Assembly: GCF_013522725.1 (NCBI RefSeq)
Contig: NZ_JAAMRF010000003.1
Location: 248,001 to 312,000, forward strand
Reading direction: 5' to 3'
DNA length: 64,000 bases
Source: Stutzerimonas azotifigens
GTDB taxonomy: Bacteria > Pseudomonadota > Gammaproteobacteria > Pseudomonadales > Pseudomonadaceae
Each line of letters opens with the position of its first letter. Within the stretch, counting starts at the first letter, position 1. The notes beneath the pieces are model-generated. The model made no database searches and was not told the origin of the DNA. It was given only the letters and a program-made list of their open reading frames with translations. Positions 1-10,568 of this stretch are shown here, in pieces. The position numbers and the translations under genes are program-made.

Positions 1-625
1 CCAGCAGCACCATCTCCTGCTCGAGGCGCTGCGGGTCCAGTTCGGCCTGCATCTCGGCGAAGCGATCGAGCACCTTCTGGCGCTGGGCGGCGAGCATCTG
101 CGGGACCTGTTCGCGCAGGGTGGCCACCTCGGCGAGGATCGCCTCGAGGCGCTCGTCGATCAACCGGGCCAGTTCGGCGCCCTCGCGCTGGCGCCCCTTC
201 TTCAGCTCTTCGAGCGCGGCGTGGAACAGTTGCAGCGCACCCTGGTTGAGTGCCTGCGGATCGCTCGCATCGCCGGCCATCACGCCTGGCCAGGCCAGTA
301 CTTCCAGGGGATTGAGCGGCGCAGGCTGCGAGATCAGGCGCGCCAGCTGCTCGGCGGCGGCGATGACCTGCCTGGCCCTTTCCTCGTCGATCTGCAGCGA
401 GCGGCTGCCCGATTCTTCGACGAAACGCAGCGTGCATTCGACCTTGCCGCGCGACAGCCCCTTGCGCAGCGCCTCGCGTACGGGGCCTTCGAGTTCGCGA
501 AAGGCGTCAGGCAGGCGCAGGTGGGGTTCGAGGTAGCGATGATTGACCGAGCGGATTTCCCAGCTGAGGGTGCCCTGGGTGCCGGCCTGTTCGGTACGGG
601 CGAAGGCCGTCATGCTGTGGGTCAT
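1..625 (-). CDS. yicC: YicC family endoribonuclease, 3' part cut by window edge
   Basis: The reading frame starts with MTHSMTAFAR at 625 and runs off the left edge after about 208 codons. The family is normally close to 290 residues, so the C-terminus is missing. YicC proteins are conserved stress-related proteins; the E. coli member has been described as an endoribonuclease. The N-terminal YicC block (SWEIRSVNHRYLEPHLRLP) is clearly present, followed by a helical charged region (LARLIDERLEAILAEVATL). It diverges from rph, the order found in other Pseudomonas genomes. Identity is firm; the cellular role here is inferred from the family. Confidence 0.93.
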   Translation of the reverse strand, partial: MTHSMTAFARTEQAGTQGTLSWEIRSVNHRYLEPHLRLPDAFRELEGPVREALRKGLSRGKVECTLRFVEESGSRSLQIDEERARQVIAAAEQLARLISQPAPLNPLEVLAWPGVMAGDASDPQALNQGALQLFHAALEELKKGRQREGAELARLIDERLEAILAEVATLREQVPQMLAAQRQKVLDRFAEMQAELDPQRLEQEMVLL

Positions 626-797
626 GGGGGATACCTCTCGGTGCGGGCTGCGAAAAGGCGGTGGATTGTAAAGCAAAAGCCTCTCGCGGGTGCAGCGGCT
701 CGGGGGCGGCGGTCGGCTGGTGCATGCCGATCCCCGCAAGGCCGGTCGAGGCTTCTATAATGGCCGCCGATCATCCTATTGCTAAGCGAGAACTCCC

Positions 798-1520
798 ATG
801 AAACGTCCCAGTGGCCGCGCCGCCGATCAGCTGCGCTCGATTCGCATCACCCGCAACTACACGAAGCATGCTGAGGGATCGGTGCTGGTCGAGTTCGGCG
901 ATACCAAGGTGATCTGTACCGCCAGTATCGAATCCGGAGTGCCGCGCTTTCTCAAGGGGCAGGGGCAGGGCTGGCTCACGGCCGAATACGGCATGCTTCC
1001 CCGGGCCACCGGCGAGCGTAACCAGCGCGAGGCCAGCCGTGGCAAGCAGGGTGGTCGGACGCTGGAAATCCAGCGGTTGATCGGCCGTTCGCTGCGCGCC
1101 TCGCTGGACATGACCAAGCTGGGTGAAAACACCCTCTACATCGACTGCGACGTGATCCAGGCCGATGGTGGTACCCGCACCGCTTCGATCACCGGAGCGA
1201 TGGTCGCGCTGGCCGACGCGCTCAAGCTGTTGAAGAAGCGTGGCGGGCTGAAGGGTGGCGATCCGCTCAAGCAGATGGTCGCAGCGGTGTCGGTCGGCAT
1301 CTACCAGGGCGAGCCGGTGCTAGATCTGGACTACCTCGAGGATTCGGCAGCCGAAACCGATCTGAACGTGGTGATGACCGAAGGCGGTGGTTTCATCGAA
1401 GTGCAGGGCACTGCTGAAGGCGCGCCGTTCCAGCCCGAGGAGCTCAATGCCATGCTGGCGCTGGCCCAGGCGGGTACTCGCGAGCTGTTTACGCTGCAGC
1501 GCGCCGCGCTGAGTGATTGA
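798..1520 (+). CDS. rph: Ribonuclease PH
   Basis: A 240-residue protein, the usual length for RNase PH. This phosphorolytic 3'-5' exoribonuclease trims tRNA precursors and degrades structured RNA in the cytoplasm. The N-terminus [13 protein letters not shown], the phosphate-binding stretch [16 protein letters not shown] ([16 protein letters not shown]) and the ending [17 protein letters not shown] are family hallmarks. The ATG at 798 fits the family start. The gene lies divergent from yicC and is followed after 10 nt by a small membrane-protein gene, so the two are probably co-transcribed. Confidence 0.97.
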   Translation: MKRPSGRAADQLRSIRITRNYTKHAEGSVLVEFGDTKVICTASIESGVPRFLKGQGQGWLTAEYGMLPRATGERNQREASRGKQGGRTLEIQRLIGRSLRASLDMTKLGENTLYIDCDVIQADGGTRTASITGAMVALADALKLLKKRGGLKGGDPLKQMVAAVSVGIYQGEPVLDLDYLEDSAAETDLNVVMTEGGGFIEVQGTAEGAPFQPEELNAMLALAQAGTRELFTLQRAALSD

Positions 1521-1530
1521 GGAGGTTGCG

Positions 1531-1899
1531 ATGAGCGATCAGGAACTGGTGCCCTTGCCCAGCCGTGAGGCGCGGCAGTGGGCGATGTTCTGCCACTACT
1601 CGGCGTTCTTCTGGTTCCTGGTGCCGATGATCGGCAACGTGCTGGGGCCGTTGATCATCTGGCAGTTGAAGAAGGACAGCGATGCGTTCATCGATCAGCA
1701 GGGCAAGGAGGCGCTGAACTTTCAGATCACCTTCAGTGTGCTGATGATGATCTGCGGCTTGCTGGCCTGGGTCCTGATCGGTTTTCCGCTGATGGCGCTG
1801 ATCAGCATCGTGACGCTGGTACTGGTGGTGATCGCCGGGATCCGCGCCAACGAGGGTAAGCCCTACCGCTACCCGTTCTGCTGGCGGCTGATCAAATAG
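1531..1899 (+). CDS. DUF4870 (Tic20-like) small membrane protein
   Basis: A 122-residue protein with a polar N-terminus (MSDQELVPLPSREARQWAM) and three hydrophobic segments. It contains the DUF4870 patterns HYSAFFWFLVPMIGNVLGPL and QGKEALNFQITF. The start was set at the ATG at 1531 because GGAGG at 1521-1525 sits 5 nt before it; a longer frame upstream overlaps rph and was not used. DUF4870 proteins are inner-membrane proteins of unknown biochemical function. It sits between rph and crc, as in P. aeruginosa. Confidence 0.85.
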   Translation: MSDQELVPLPSREARQWAMFCHYSAFFWFLVPMIGNVLGPLIIWQLKKDSDAFIDQQGKEALNFQITFSVLMMICGLLAWVLIGFPLMALISIVTLVLVVIAGIRANEGKPYRYPFCWRLIK

Positions 1900-1908
1900 G
1901 TCGTGTTC

Positions 1909-1935
1909 ATCGGGCCAGCTTTCGGTTGGCCCGAT
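1909..1935. terminator. Hairpin between convergent genes
   Basis: A perfect 9-bp inverted repeat (ATCGGGCCA / TGGCCCGAT) with a 9-nt loop lies between the ends of the DUF4870 gene and the convergent crc gene. No U-tract follows on either strand. It could serve as a bidirectional stop or as an mRNA 3'-end stabiliser; intrinsic termination is not certain. Confidence 0.5.
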
Positions 1936-1948
1936 GGAACCCGCAGCC

Positions 1949-2728
1949 TTAGAGGCTCAGCGTCCAGTCGTAGTCGACGATCAGCGGGGCGTGCTGAGAG
2001 AAGCGCGGCTGACGTGGCAAGCGAGCGCTTCTTACGAAACGGCGCAGGCCCGAGGTGAGGATCTGGTAGTCGAAGCGCCAGCCAAGGTTGAGCATCTCGG
2101 CCTGTTCGGTATCCGGCCACCAGCTGTACAGGTCGCCTTCACGGGTGACTTCGCGCAGGGCATCGACATAACCGAGATTGCCGAACACTTCGTCCAGCCA
2201 CGCCCGCTCCGGTGGCAGGAAGCCCGGGGTCTGCTGGCAGTCACGCCAGTTCTTCAGGTCCAGCTTCTGGTGGGCGACATACAGCGAGCCGCAGTACAGG
2301 TACTCGCGACGCTTGCGGCGCTGCTTGTCCAGGTAGTGGGTGAAGTCGTCCATGAACTTGAATTTCTGGTTCAGGTTTTCATCGCCGTTCTGGCCCGAAG
2401 GCATCAGCAGGCTGGCAATGCTCACCTTGTCGAAATCGGCCTGCAGATAGCGCCCGTAACGGTCGGCCATTTCGAAGCCGAGTCCGCTGATCACCGCTTT
2501 CGGTTGTAGCCGGGAATAGAGCGCTACACCGCCCTGTTCGGGAATCTCCGCATCGCTGGCGTAGAGAAAATAGCCGTCGAGCTGGTAGGCAGGGTCCTCG
2601 AGTTCCAGGACAGAGGCGCGGGTATCCTGCAGGCAAATGACGTCGGCATTCTGAGCCTGCAGCCAGCTGAGAAGTCCTCGCTGTGCTGCCGCTTGAATGC
2701 CATTCACGTTGACACTGATGATCCGCAT
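1949..2728 (-). CDS. crc: Catabolite repression control protein Crc
   Basis: A 259-residue protein of the endonuclease/exonuclease/phosphatase fold (MRIISVNVNGIQAA at the N-terminus, SQHAPLIVDYDW at the C-terminus). Length and sequence match Pseudomonas Crc rather than a catalytic exonuclease III. Known Crc lacks nuclease activity and helps Hfq repress translation of mRNAs carrying A-rich CA motifs, which gives the carbon-source hierarchy. It is divergent from pyrE with about 80 nt between start codons, the conserved crc/pyrE arrangement. The CrcZ/CrcY-type antagonist RNAs are not in this window. Confidence 0.95.
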   Translation of the reverse strand: MRIISVNVNGIQAAAQRGLLSWLQAQNADVICLQDTRASVLELEDPAYQLDGYFLYASDAEIPEQGGVALYSRLQPKAVISGLGFEMADRYGRYLQADFDKVSIASLLMPSGQNGDENLNQKFKFMDDFTHYLDKQRRKRREYLYCGSLYVAHQKLDLKNWRDCQQTPGFLPPERAWLDEVFGNLGYVDALREVTREGDLYSWWPDTEQAEMLNLGWRFDYQILTSGLRRFVRSARLPRQPRFSQHAPLIVDYDWTLSL

Positions 2729-2811
2729 AAATGGCCCCTAAAAACACGTCCGTGTATGATAACCGAGCTGTTTGCAATTAGCTAAATCCGTGGCTTCCGG
2801 GAATTTCTTTC

Positions 2812-3453
2812 ATGCAGGCGTACCAGCGCGAATTCATCCGTTTTGCCATCGAACGCGGCGTCCTGCGCTTCGGTGAGTTCACCCTGAAATCCGGACGCAC
2901 CAGCCCTTACTTCTTCAATGCCGGGCTGTTCAACAGCGGTTCGGCTCTGGCGCAGCTGGGTCGTTTCTATGCCGAGGCCCTGGTCGACAGCGGCCTGGAT
3001 ATCGACGTGGTATTCGGCCCCGCCTACAAGGGCATCCCGCTGGCGGCGACGACCGCAGTGGCGCTGGCCGAGCATCATGGCCGGGACCTTCCCTGGTGCT
3101 TCAATCGAAAGGAAGCCAAGGATCACGGCGAGGGCGGCACCCTGGTCGGCGCGCCGCTGGCCGGGCGGGTGCTGATCATCGATGACGTGATCACGGCGGG
3201 CACCGCCATCCGCGAGGTAATGCAGATCATCCAGGCCAACCAGGCACAGCCGGCGGGCGTGCTGATTGCACTCAATCGTGAGGAGCGTGGTCAAGGTGCG
3301 CTGTCGGCGATTCAGGAAGTCGAGCGTGATTTCAATATGCCAGTACTCAGTATTGTGTCCTTGTCGCAAGTTCTGGAATATCTTGCCTGCGATAATCAGC
3401 TGAAACAGCACTTGCCTGCGGTGGAGGCTTACCGCGCGCAATACGGAATCTGA
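2812..3453 (+). CDS. pyrE: Orotate phosphoribosyltransferase
   Basis: A 213-residue enzyme converting orotate and PRPP to OMP in pyrimidine synthesis. The PRPP-binding motif [16 protein letters not shown] is intact, as are the [17 protein letters not shown]-terminal region and the [13 protein letters not shown] catalytic loop. Start ATG at 2812 gives the usual family N-terminus [12 protein letters not shown]. It is followed after 22 nt by a gene for a secreted coiled-coil protein that may share its transcript. Confidence 0.98.
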   Translation: MQAYQREFIRFAIERGVLRFGEFTLKSGRTSPYFFNAGLFNSGSALAQLGRFYAEALVDSGLDIDVVFGPAYKGIPLAATTAVALAEHHGRDLPWCFNRKEAKDHGEGGTLVGAPLAGRVLIIDDVITAGTAIREVMQIIQANQAQPAGVLIALNREERGQGALSAIQEVERDFNMPVLSIVSLSQVLEYLACDNQLKQHLPAVEAYRAQYGI

Positions 3454-3475
3454 TACCAGGACAGGTAAATCACCC

Positions 3476-4072
3476 ATGCTCAAGCCGGCTGCCGTTGGCT
3501 CCTTCGTTATGCTTGGTCTGCTGCACATGCAGTTTGCCGATGCCGCCGAGCTCTATCGCTATGCCGATGACAAGGGTGTCGTGGTGCTAGACCGCCAGGG
3601 TGTGCCGCCGCAGCACATCGGCAAGGGCTATGAGGTGCTCAACGAGCAGGGCCGTGTGGTACGGGTCGTGCCGCCGGCACCGTCTCCCGAAGAAATGAAG
3701 CGCATGCTGCAGGAAAAGGCACGCGCCAACTCCGATGCCCAGCTGCTGCGTCTCTACACCGGTGTCGAGGACGTCGAGCGCGCCAAAGCGCGCAAACTGG
3801 CAGAGCTGGAAAGCGTTATCGGCGTGACCCAGGGCAACCTGCAGTCGCTGCGTACCCAGCAGGCGAACCTGCAGAGCCAGGCGGCCGACCATGAACGCGC
3901 GGGGCGCAAGGTGCCCGAGCATCTGCTGGCGCAGATCGAAAACCTGAAAAAGGAACAGGCCAGCCTGCAGCGCAACATCGAGCGCTACAGGCAGGTCCGC
4001 GAGCAAGCCGATGCCAGTTTCACTGCCGATCGCGATCGCTTGCAGGAATTGCACGGGCGCATGCAGCGCTAA
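3476..4072 (+). CDS. DUF4124-type periplasmic coiled-coil protein
   Basis: A 198-residue protein with a signal peptide (residues 1 to about 23, ending FADAAE). A DUF4124-like segment follows (AELYRYADDKGVVVLDRQGVP), then a long heptad-rich helix from about residue 75 to the end (QGNLQSLRTQQANLQSQAAD and similar). DUF4124 domains occur in many exported proteobacterial proteins of unknown function. It lies directly behind pyrE, a position also occupied by such a gene in other Pseudomonas. Function unknown; export to the periplasm is likely. Confidence 0.8.
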   Translation: MLKPAAVGSFVMLGLLHMQFADAAELYRYADDKGVVVLDRQGVPPQHIGKGYEVLNEQGRVVRVVPPAPSPEEMKRMLQEKARANSDAQLLRLYTGVEDVERAKARKLAELESVIGVTQGNLQSLRTQQANLQSQAADHERAGRKVPEHLLAQIENLKKEQASLQRNIERYRQVREQADASFTADRDRLQELHGRMQR

Positions 4073-4419
4073 GCTGGCCCTCGCACCTACCCTGCCATGC
4101 CGGTACTGCAGCGCATGGCACCCTTCTCGCCGCCGAGCGCGGCGACCCTCCCTGTGTCCCCTTCCAGCTCTCTTAACGTTAAGTTCGCTTTGCGCTCAGG
4201 TTGATGCCCGTCCGTTCGCGCCCTGTATTTTCCAGTCCATGTGACGGTGTCGAGAAGCGCTGGCGACGCGGCTGCGCGCAAGCCTTGTAGGGCCTGGGGC
4301 GTGTAATTTCAGGGATCGATCGGGTCGGCTCGGATCAGAACGCGTTGGAGCGATTTAGGAGACGTGGACCGCTGCCAGAGCCAGGCGTGGCTGTGGCAGC
4401 GGTCGCGATGTTGCGGATG
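4073..4419. other. Intergenic region between convergent DUF4124 gene and argB
   Basis: This 347-nt gap lies between two genes that point toward it. It contains a perfect 12-bp palindrome CTTAACGTTAAG at 4172-4183 and the argB hairpin at 4367-4404. Short frames on both strands here (60-77 codons) lack a good ribosome site and any recognisable motif. I see no convincing gene or RNA. Confidence 0.5.
4367..4404 (-). terminator. Strong hairpin after argB
   Basis: An 11-bp perfect stem (GACCGCTGCCA / TGGCAGCGGTC) encloses a second 5-bp stem (AGCCA / TGGCT) with a GGCG loop. It begins 16 nt after the argB stop on the minus strand. There is no clear U-tract, so it may stop transcription of the coaBC-dut-algC-argB unit only partly, or protect the mRNA end. 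Confidence 0.6.
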
Positions 4420-5340
<921 letters not shown>

Positions 5341-7938
5341 TCAGAACGGCAGGGCAAGATCAGGAGCGACAGTATAAAGCTGGGCGCGGAAGACTTCCTG
5401 GATACGCTTGAGCTCTTCCTCGGTCTCGGCTTCGAAGCGCAGCACCAGTACCGGTGTGGTGTTGGAGGCGCGCACCAGGCCCCAGCCCTTCTGATAATCC
5501 ACCCGTACGCCGTCGAGCGTGGTCAGGTTCGCCTCGCCCCACTCGGCGTCGCGCTGCAGCGCTTCGATGATGGTGAACTTGCTTTCCTCGGTGACGGTGA
5601 TATTGATTTCCGGCGTCGAGATGTCGTTGGGGAAGGCGGCAAAGACGCTTTCGGCGTTGCGCTTGTCCTGGCTGAGGATTTCCAGCAGCCGGGCGGCGCT
5701 GTAGATGCCGTCGTCGAAGCCGAACCAGCGCTCTTGGAAGAAGATGTGGCCGCTCATCTCGCCCGCGAGCAGGGCGCCGGATTCCTTCATCTTCTTCTTG
5801 ATCAGCGAGTGACCGGTCTTCCACATCACTGGGCGGCCGCCATAGCCACTGATCAGCGGGGTCAGGCGGCGGGTGCATTTGACGTCGAAAATGATGTCGG
5901 CGCCCGGGTTGCGCGAGACCACGTCCTTGGCAAACAGCATCAGCAGGCGGTCCGGATAGACCACCGTGCCGGTGTTGGTCACCACGCCGACACGGTCGCC
6001 GTCGCCGTCGAAGGCCAGGCCCAGGTCGGCGTTTTCGGCTTTCACGCGGGCGATCAGGTCCTGCAGGTTTTCGAGCTTGCCCGGATCGGGGTGATGGTTC
6101 GGGAAGTTGCCGTCGACGTCGCAATACATCGGAATCACGCTGCAGCCGAGCGCCTCGATCAGTTGCGGTGCGATCACGCCTGCCACGCCGTTGCCGCAGT
6201 CGACCACCACGCGCATCGGCTTGGCCAGGGCGATGTCATCGCGGATCTGCTTGAAGTAACGCTCCAGTACGTCGACCTGCTCGATCCTGCCGACGCCGCT
6301 GGCCAGGTCGTTGTTCTCGATGCGCAGGCGCAGCGCCTGGATCTGTTCGTTGGCCAGGGTATCGCCGGCGATGACGATCTTGAAGCCGTTGTAGTCGGGC
6401 GGATTATGGCTACCGGTGAGCATGACTCCGGATTTGCCGGCCAGGATGTTGGCGGCGTAATAGAGCACCGGCGTCGGCACCATGCCGATGTCGCTGACGG
6501 TGCAGCCGCAATCGGCGATGCCCTGGATCAGTTGCTGCACCAGCTCCGGTCCGGACAGGCGTCCGTCACGGCCCACCGCCACGTTCGGCTCGCCCTTGGC
6601 CAGGCTCTCGGAGCCGATCGCACGGCCGATCCAGTAGGCTGCTTCGGGCGTCAGGCTGTCGCCAACCACGCCGCGGATGTCGTAGGCGCGGAAGATACTT
6701 GCGGGCAATCGGGGGGCTTTGGCGCTGCTCATTGCGGATTCTCGCTCCATGGTGTCGAGGCCAAACAGGTCCTGGTCTTCATCGAGGATGTCGATGTCGA
6801 GGATATCGGTGTCCTGGTATAGCGGGTCGACGAACTCGGTGGGTTTGGCTTGCCGTGAAGCGGCCACCGGAGCGGGAGCGGAGCTGACAGGCGCAGCGCC
6901 GGCTGCCGGAGCCGGGGGGCGCCGTGGCATGCGGACCAGGCTCTTGGCCAGCGCGTCGAGCGCCGGCAGGCTCAAAGTCGGAGGTTTGATGGCCTTGCCG
7001 GCGGAGAGTTCCTGCACCATGCGACTCAACTGCAGCACATCTTCGCGTAGTCGCCGTTGTTGCGAACCGAGTACCAGTTGCAGACCGAACAGGCTGCCGG
7101 CCAGTGCCAGGAGACCGGCGAGGATCAGCACCACCGGCGAGACGGAGGGCTGTACCAGACGATTGCCGGGAGAAAAGCTGAGCTGCCAGTTGGGGTTGCC
7201 GCTTGACAGGCTCTGGCGCAGATCGTCGCGACCCGGCGTGCCGAGCTGGGCCAGCATCTGCGGCGGGGCGTTGCCGAACTGCTGTTGCAGGCGCAATTGC
7301 CCGACACCGTCGGGCAGGGCTGGCAGCGAGGCCAGCAGACGGTCGAGCTCGAACACCAGCAACAGAGTCCCGAGGGCTGGTTGCTGCGGGTCGGGGCGAA
7401 GCGCGGCGACGCTGTAGAGCATCCAGCGACTGCCGACCTTGTAGGCTTCAGGCGCCGGCGTCTGGCCGTTTTCGGCACGCTGCAGCAGATCCAGCGCAGC
7501 GAAGTTCATCGGTGCGACGCGTCCGGTGCTCTGGGTAGCGCGGCCGCGAAGGTTCAGGTGTGCATCGACGACCCCGCTCCGATAGCCCAGGCTACGCTCC
7601 GCGGTGCGGATGCGCTCCGGCTGTTCGCTGAGCAGGGCCTCGAGCAGGCGAGGGTCGCTGGCGGCGGACTGGGTATCGGCGGCGATCTGGTAAAGCGCCT
7701 GATTGATCGCGCCGGATTGACCTTCACCCCAGGCGCTGCGCAGTTCGCTCAGCTGTCGCTGCTCGCTCGCCTGGAGGCTGAACCAGAGCAGGGCAGCGGC
7801 GGCGAGCAGCCCGATCAGGCTGGAAATCAGGCCAGGCAGCATTGGTGCGAGGCCTGGGCCGCCGGGCCGCTGGGTGGAGGTTGCATCGGCCGGGTTCAAC
7901 GTGCCGGGTTCCTTGGCGGTGCGCTTGAAGACTTTCAT
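5341..7938 (-). CDS. algC: Phosphomannomutase/phosphoglucomutase AlgC, long membrane-anchored form
   Basis: An 865-residue protein. The C-terminal 463 residues are the classical AlgC enzyme, with the phosphoserine loop LTGSHNPPDYNG, metal loop FDGDGDRVGVV, sugar loop GEMSGHIFF and phosphate site in the last domain. It interconverts Man-6-P/Man-1-P and Glc-6-P/Glc-1-P for alginate, LPS and other polysaccharides. The first ~400 residues hold two membrane segments (about 35-55 and 272-295) flanking a periplasmic domain, then a low-complexity linker rich in Ala, Pro and Asp. The long form is also annotated in P. aeruginosa. An internal ATG at 6732 would give exactly the 463-residue soluble form. 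Confidence 0.93.
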   Translation of the reverse strand: MKVFKRTAKEPGTLNPADATSTQRPGGPGLAPMLPGLISSLIGLLAAAALLWFSLQASEQRQLSELRSAWGEGQSGAINQALYQIAADTQSAASDPRLLEALLSEQPERIRTAERSLGYRSGVVDAHLNLRGRATQSTGRVAPMNFAALDLLQRAENGQTPAPEAYKVGSRWMLYSVAALRPDPQQPALGTLLLVFELDRLLASLPALPDGVGQLRLQQQFGNAPPQMLAQLGTPGRDDLRQSLSSGNPNWQLSFSPGNRLVQPSVSPVVLILAGLLALAGSLFGLQLVLGSQQRRLREDVLQLSRMVQELSAGKAIKPPTLSLPALDALAKSLVRMPRRPPAPAAGAAPVSSAPAPVAASRQAKPTEFVDPLYQDTDILDIDILDEDQDLFGLDTMERESAMSSAKAPRLPASIFRAYDIRGVVGDSLTPEAAYWIGRAIGSESLAKGEPNVAVGRDGRLSGPELVQQLIQGIADCGCTVSDIGMVPTPVLYYAANILAGKSGVMLTGSHNPPDYNGFKIVIAGDTLANEQIQALRLRIENNDLASGVGRIEQVDVLERYFKQIRDDIALAKPMRVVVDCGNGVAGVIAPQLIEALGCSVIPMYCDVDGNFPNHHPDPGKLENLQDLIARVKAENADLGLAFDGDGDRVGVVTNTGTVVYPDRLLMLFAKDVVSRNPGADIIFDVKCTRRLTPLISGYGGRPVMWKTGHSLIKKKMKESGALLAGEMSGHIFFQERWFGFDDGIYSAARLLEILSQDKRNAESVFAAFPNDISTPEINITVTEESKFTIIEALQRDAEWGEANLTTLDGVRVDYQKGWGLVRASNTTPVLVLRFEAETEEELKRIQEVFRAQLYTVAPDLALPF

Positions 7939-7972
7939 GTTCCTGCCGACATCTCATCCTGAAGAGTGGGGT

Positions 7973-8428
7973 TCAGCGTGTGCCTGAATGGCCGAAGCCG
8001 CCCGCGCCGCGGTCGCTGTCGTCGAAGGTTTCGACCAGTTCGAATTCGGCTTGCACGACCGGTACCAGCATCAGCTGTGCGATGCGCTCGCCGACGGCGA
8101 TGTCGAACGGCTGGCTGCCGCGGTTCCAGCACGACACCATCAGCTCGCCCTGGTAGTCCGAGTCGATCAGGCCGACCAGGTTGCCCAGCACGATGCCGTG
8201 CTTGTGGCCCAGGCCCGAGCGCGGCAGCACCAGGGCGGCCAGGCTCGGGTCGGCGATGTGGATTGCAAGGCCCGTGGGGATCAGCAGGGTCTGGCCGGGC
8301 TCGACCCGGCTGTCGGCGGGCAGCATGGCGCGCAGGTCCAGGCCGGCGGAACCGGGCGTGGCGTAGTGCGGCAAGGGAAAGTCGCGGCCGAGGCGGGGGT
8401 CGAGGATCTTGGCTTGGAGCTTTTGCAT
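7973..8428 (-). CDS. dut: Deoxyuridine 5'-triphosphate nucleotidohydrolase
   Basis: A 151-residue dUTPase that hydrolyses dUTP to dUMP and keeps uracil out of DNA. All five trimeric dUTPase motifs are visible: [41 protein letters not shown] and the C-terminal GAGGFGHSG. The start is ATG at 8428 ([14 protein letters not shown]); the frame extends further upstream but overlaps coaBC and lacks family similarity there. The start lies 4 nt after the coaBC stop, the conserved coaBC-dut-algC-argB order. Confidence 0.97.
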   Translation of the reverse strand: MQKLQAKILDPRLGRDFPLPHYATPGSAGLDLRAMLPADSRVEPGQTLLIPTGLAIHIADPSLAALVLPRSGLGHKHGIVLGNLVGLIDSDYQGELMVSCWNRGSQPFDIAVGERIAQLMLVPVVQAEFELVETFDDSDRGAGGFGHSGTR

Positions 8429-8432
8429 GGAG

Positions 8433-9641
8433 TCAGGCCTGGTTGAATCGGTCGGCGATGAAGGCCACCAGCTGGCGCGCGATGTGCCCCTTGCTGGCCT
8501 GGCCAAAGCGGGTTTCCTGCTGGTTGCGGTCGATCACGCTCACGGCGTTTTCCTCGCTGTTGAAGCCGATGCTCGGATTGGCGACATCGTTGGCGACGAT
8601 CAGGTCGAGGTTCTTGTCGCGAAGCTTGCGGGCGGCGTAGTCGAGCAGGTTCTCGGTCTCGGCGGCGAAGCCGACGCTGAAGGGACGATCCGCCCGACCT
8701 GCAAGGGTGGCCAGGATGTCAGGGTTGCGCACCATCTGCAGCAGCAGACCGTCGCCGCTGGCAGGGTCTTTTTTCAACTTGTGCGGTGCGACCACTTCCG
8801 GGCGGTAGTCGGCGACCGCGGCCGCCGCGATCAACAGGTCGCAGGGCATGGCGGCTTCGCAGGCGGCGAGCATGTCGCGGGCACTGACCACATCGATGCG
8901 GTGGACCCGATCGGGCGTGGGCAGATGGACCGGGCCGCACACCAGGGTGACGCGCGCACCAGCCTCGGCGGCGGCTTCGGCCAGGGCGAAGCCCATTTTT
9001 CCGGAGCTGTGGTTGGTGATGTAGCGCACCGGGTCGATGTTCTCTTGCGTCGGCCCGGCGGTGATCAGCACGTGGCGACCGGTGAGCAGATCCCGTTCGA
9101 AGCAGTCGGCCGCCGCGCGAGCCAGGTCGTCGGGCTCGAGCATCCGTCCGAGGCCGATGTCGCCACAGGCCTGGGAGCCGGCGCCAGGCCCCAGCAGGCG
9201 GATGCCACGTTCGACCAGCAGTGCGGCGTTCGCCTCGGTGGCCGGGTCGCGCCACATCGCCTGGTTCATGGCCGGTGCCAGGGCGACGGGGGCGTCTGTG
9301 GCGAGCACCAGGGTGGTCAGCAGGTCGTTGGCCACGCCCTGGGCCAGGCGCGCCATGAGGTCGGCGGTGGCGGGGGCGACGAGGACCAGGTCGGCCCAGC
9401 GTGCCAGCTCGATATGGCCCATCGCGGCTTCGGCGGTGGGGTCGAGCAGGTCCAGGTGAACCGGGTGACCGGACAGCGCCTGCAGAGTCAGTGGGGTAAT
9501 GAATTCTCGCCCGCCGTGGGTCATGACCACGCGGACTTCGGCGCCATGGTCGCGCAGGCGGCGGACCAGTTCGGCGCTCTTGTAGGCGGCGATGCCGCCG
9601 CCGACGCCCAGGACGATGCGTTTACGATACAGCCGCTGCAT
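8433..9641 (-). CDS. coaBC: Bifunctional phosphopantothenoylcysteine decarboxylase/synthetase
   Basis: A 402-residue fusion. The N-terminal flavoprotein CoaC part ([20 protein letters not shown], active region PAMNQAMW) decarboxylates phosphopantothenoylcysteine. The C-terminal CoaB part ([20 protein letters not shown], then [12 protein letters not shown]) joins cysteine to 4'-phosphopantothenate with CTP. Both are steps of coenzyme A synthesis. Start ATG at 9641 gives the normal N-terminus [12 protein letters not shown]. It is the first gene of the coaBC-dut-algC-argB unit and divergent from radC, with a 249-nt shared promoter region. Confidence 0.97.
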   Translation of the reverse strand: MQRLYRKRIVLGVGGGIAAYKSAELVRRLRDHGAEVRVVMTHGGREFITPLTLQALSGHPVHLDLLDPTAEAAMGHIELARWADLVLVAPATADLMARLAQGVANDLLTTLVLATDAPVALAPAMNQAMWRDPATEANAALLVERGIRLLGPGAGSQACGDIGLGRMLEPDDLARAAADCFERDLLTGRHVLITAGPTQENIDPVRYITNHSSGKMGFALAEAAAEAGARVTLVCGPVHLPTPDRVHRIDVVSARDMLAACEAAMPCDLLIAAAAVADYRPEVVAPHKLKKDPASGDGLLLQMVRNPDILATLAGRADRPFSVGFAAETENLLDYAARKLRDKNLDLIVANDVANPSIGFNSEENAVSVIDRNQQETRFGQASKGHIARQLVAFIADRFNQA

Positions 9642-9890
9642 AAGCCTGCCTTGTTGCCGGAAAGGGTGCGCGACGCAGGCGGGTGCTGAAAATGGAGGCG
9701 GGGCGAGAAGGGCGCGATCGGTCCGGCGCTGCGGCTGTTCGGGCTTCCCGGCCGGTGCCGGACGTTCTGTCGGGCAACCGATGCTCTCGTTATTTTCAGC
9801 GTCCTGCCGGGCGGCCGCTGTGCAAAAAAGAGCGCTAAGATAGCACAGCGCCCCTGACGGAACAGGGGCCGCGGCTCACAAGGAGATGAC

Positions 9891-10565
9891 ATGAGCATTC
9901 GTGACTGGCCGGCGGCCGAGCGGCCCCGGGAAAAGCTCCTCGAACAGGGCGCTGCAGCCCTTTCCGACGCTGAGCTGCTGGCGATCTTTCTGCGTACCGG
10001 GGTGGCTGGCAAGAGTGCGGTGGATCTGTCGCGCCACCTGCTGGCCGAGTTCGGCAGCCTGCGCGCGCTGCTCGAGTCCGACCTTGCGCGATTCGGCGCG
10101 CATCTGGGGCTGGGTCCTGCCAAATATGCGCAATTACAGGCAGTCCTGGAGATGGGGCGTCGGCACCTGGCCGAGCGGATGCGCCGCGACTCGGCGCTGG
10201 AAAGTCCGCAGGCGGTGCGCGATTACCTCACGGCGCGGTTGCGGCACGAGCCCCATGAGCTGTTCGCCTGCCTGTTTCTCGATTCGAAGCACCGCGTGCT
10301 GGCGTTCGAGGTGCTGTTCCACGGCACCATCGACGGCGCCAGCGTCTATCCGCGCCAAGTGGTCAAGCGGGCTTTGGCGCACAACGCGGCGGCGTTGATC
10401 CTGACCCACAACCACCCTTCCGGCGTAGCCGAGCCGAGCCAGGCCGATCGCCAGCTGACCCGGCGCCTGACCGATGCCCTGGCGCTGGTGGACGTGCGGG
10501 TCCTGGACCATTTCATCGTCGGCGACGGAGAGCCGCTGTCGATGGCCGAACAGGGCTGGATGTAG
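9891..10565 (+). CDS. radC: RadC family JAMM-domain protein
   Basis: A 224-residue protein with an N-terminal helix-hairpin-helix region ([25 protein letters not shown]) and a C-terminal JAMM metal-binding motif (LTHNHPSG followed by EPSQAD). Despite its name, a direct role in DNA repair is not established for this family. GGAG at 9881-9884 precedes ATG 9891. The leader has a small GC hairpin (GCCCCTG / CAGGGGC, 9850-9869). In most relatives rpmB-rpmG follow radC; here a convergent membrane-protein gene lies 3 nt away instead. Confidence 0.95.
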   Translation: MSIRDWPAAERPREKLLEQGAAALSDAELLAIFLRTGVAGKSAVDLSRHLLAEFGSLRALLESDLARFGAHLGLGPAKYAQLQAVLEMGRRHLAERMRRDSALESPQAVRDYLTARLRHEPHELFACLFLDSKHRVLAFEVLFHGTIDGASVYPRQVVKRALAHNAAALILTHNHPSGVAEPSQADRQLTRRLTDALALVDVRVLDHFIVGDGEPLSMAEQGWM

Positions 10566-10568
10566 GCG

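Noticed and set aside
8409..9689. 426-codon plus-strand frame antisense to coaBC
   Set aside because: Same shadow pattern; coaBC is certain on the other strand.
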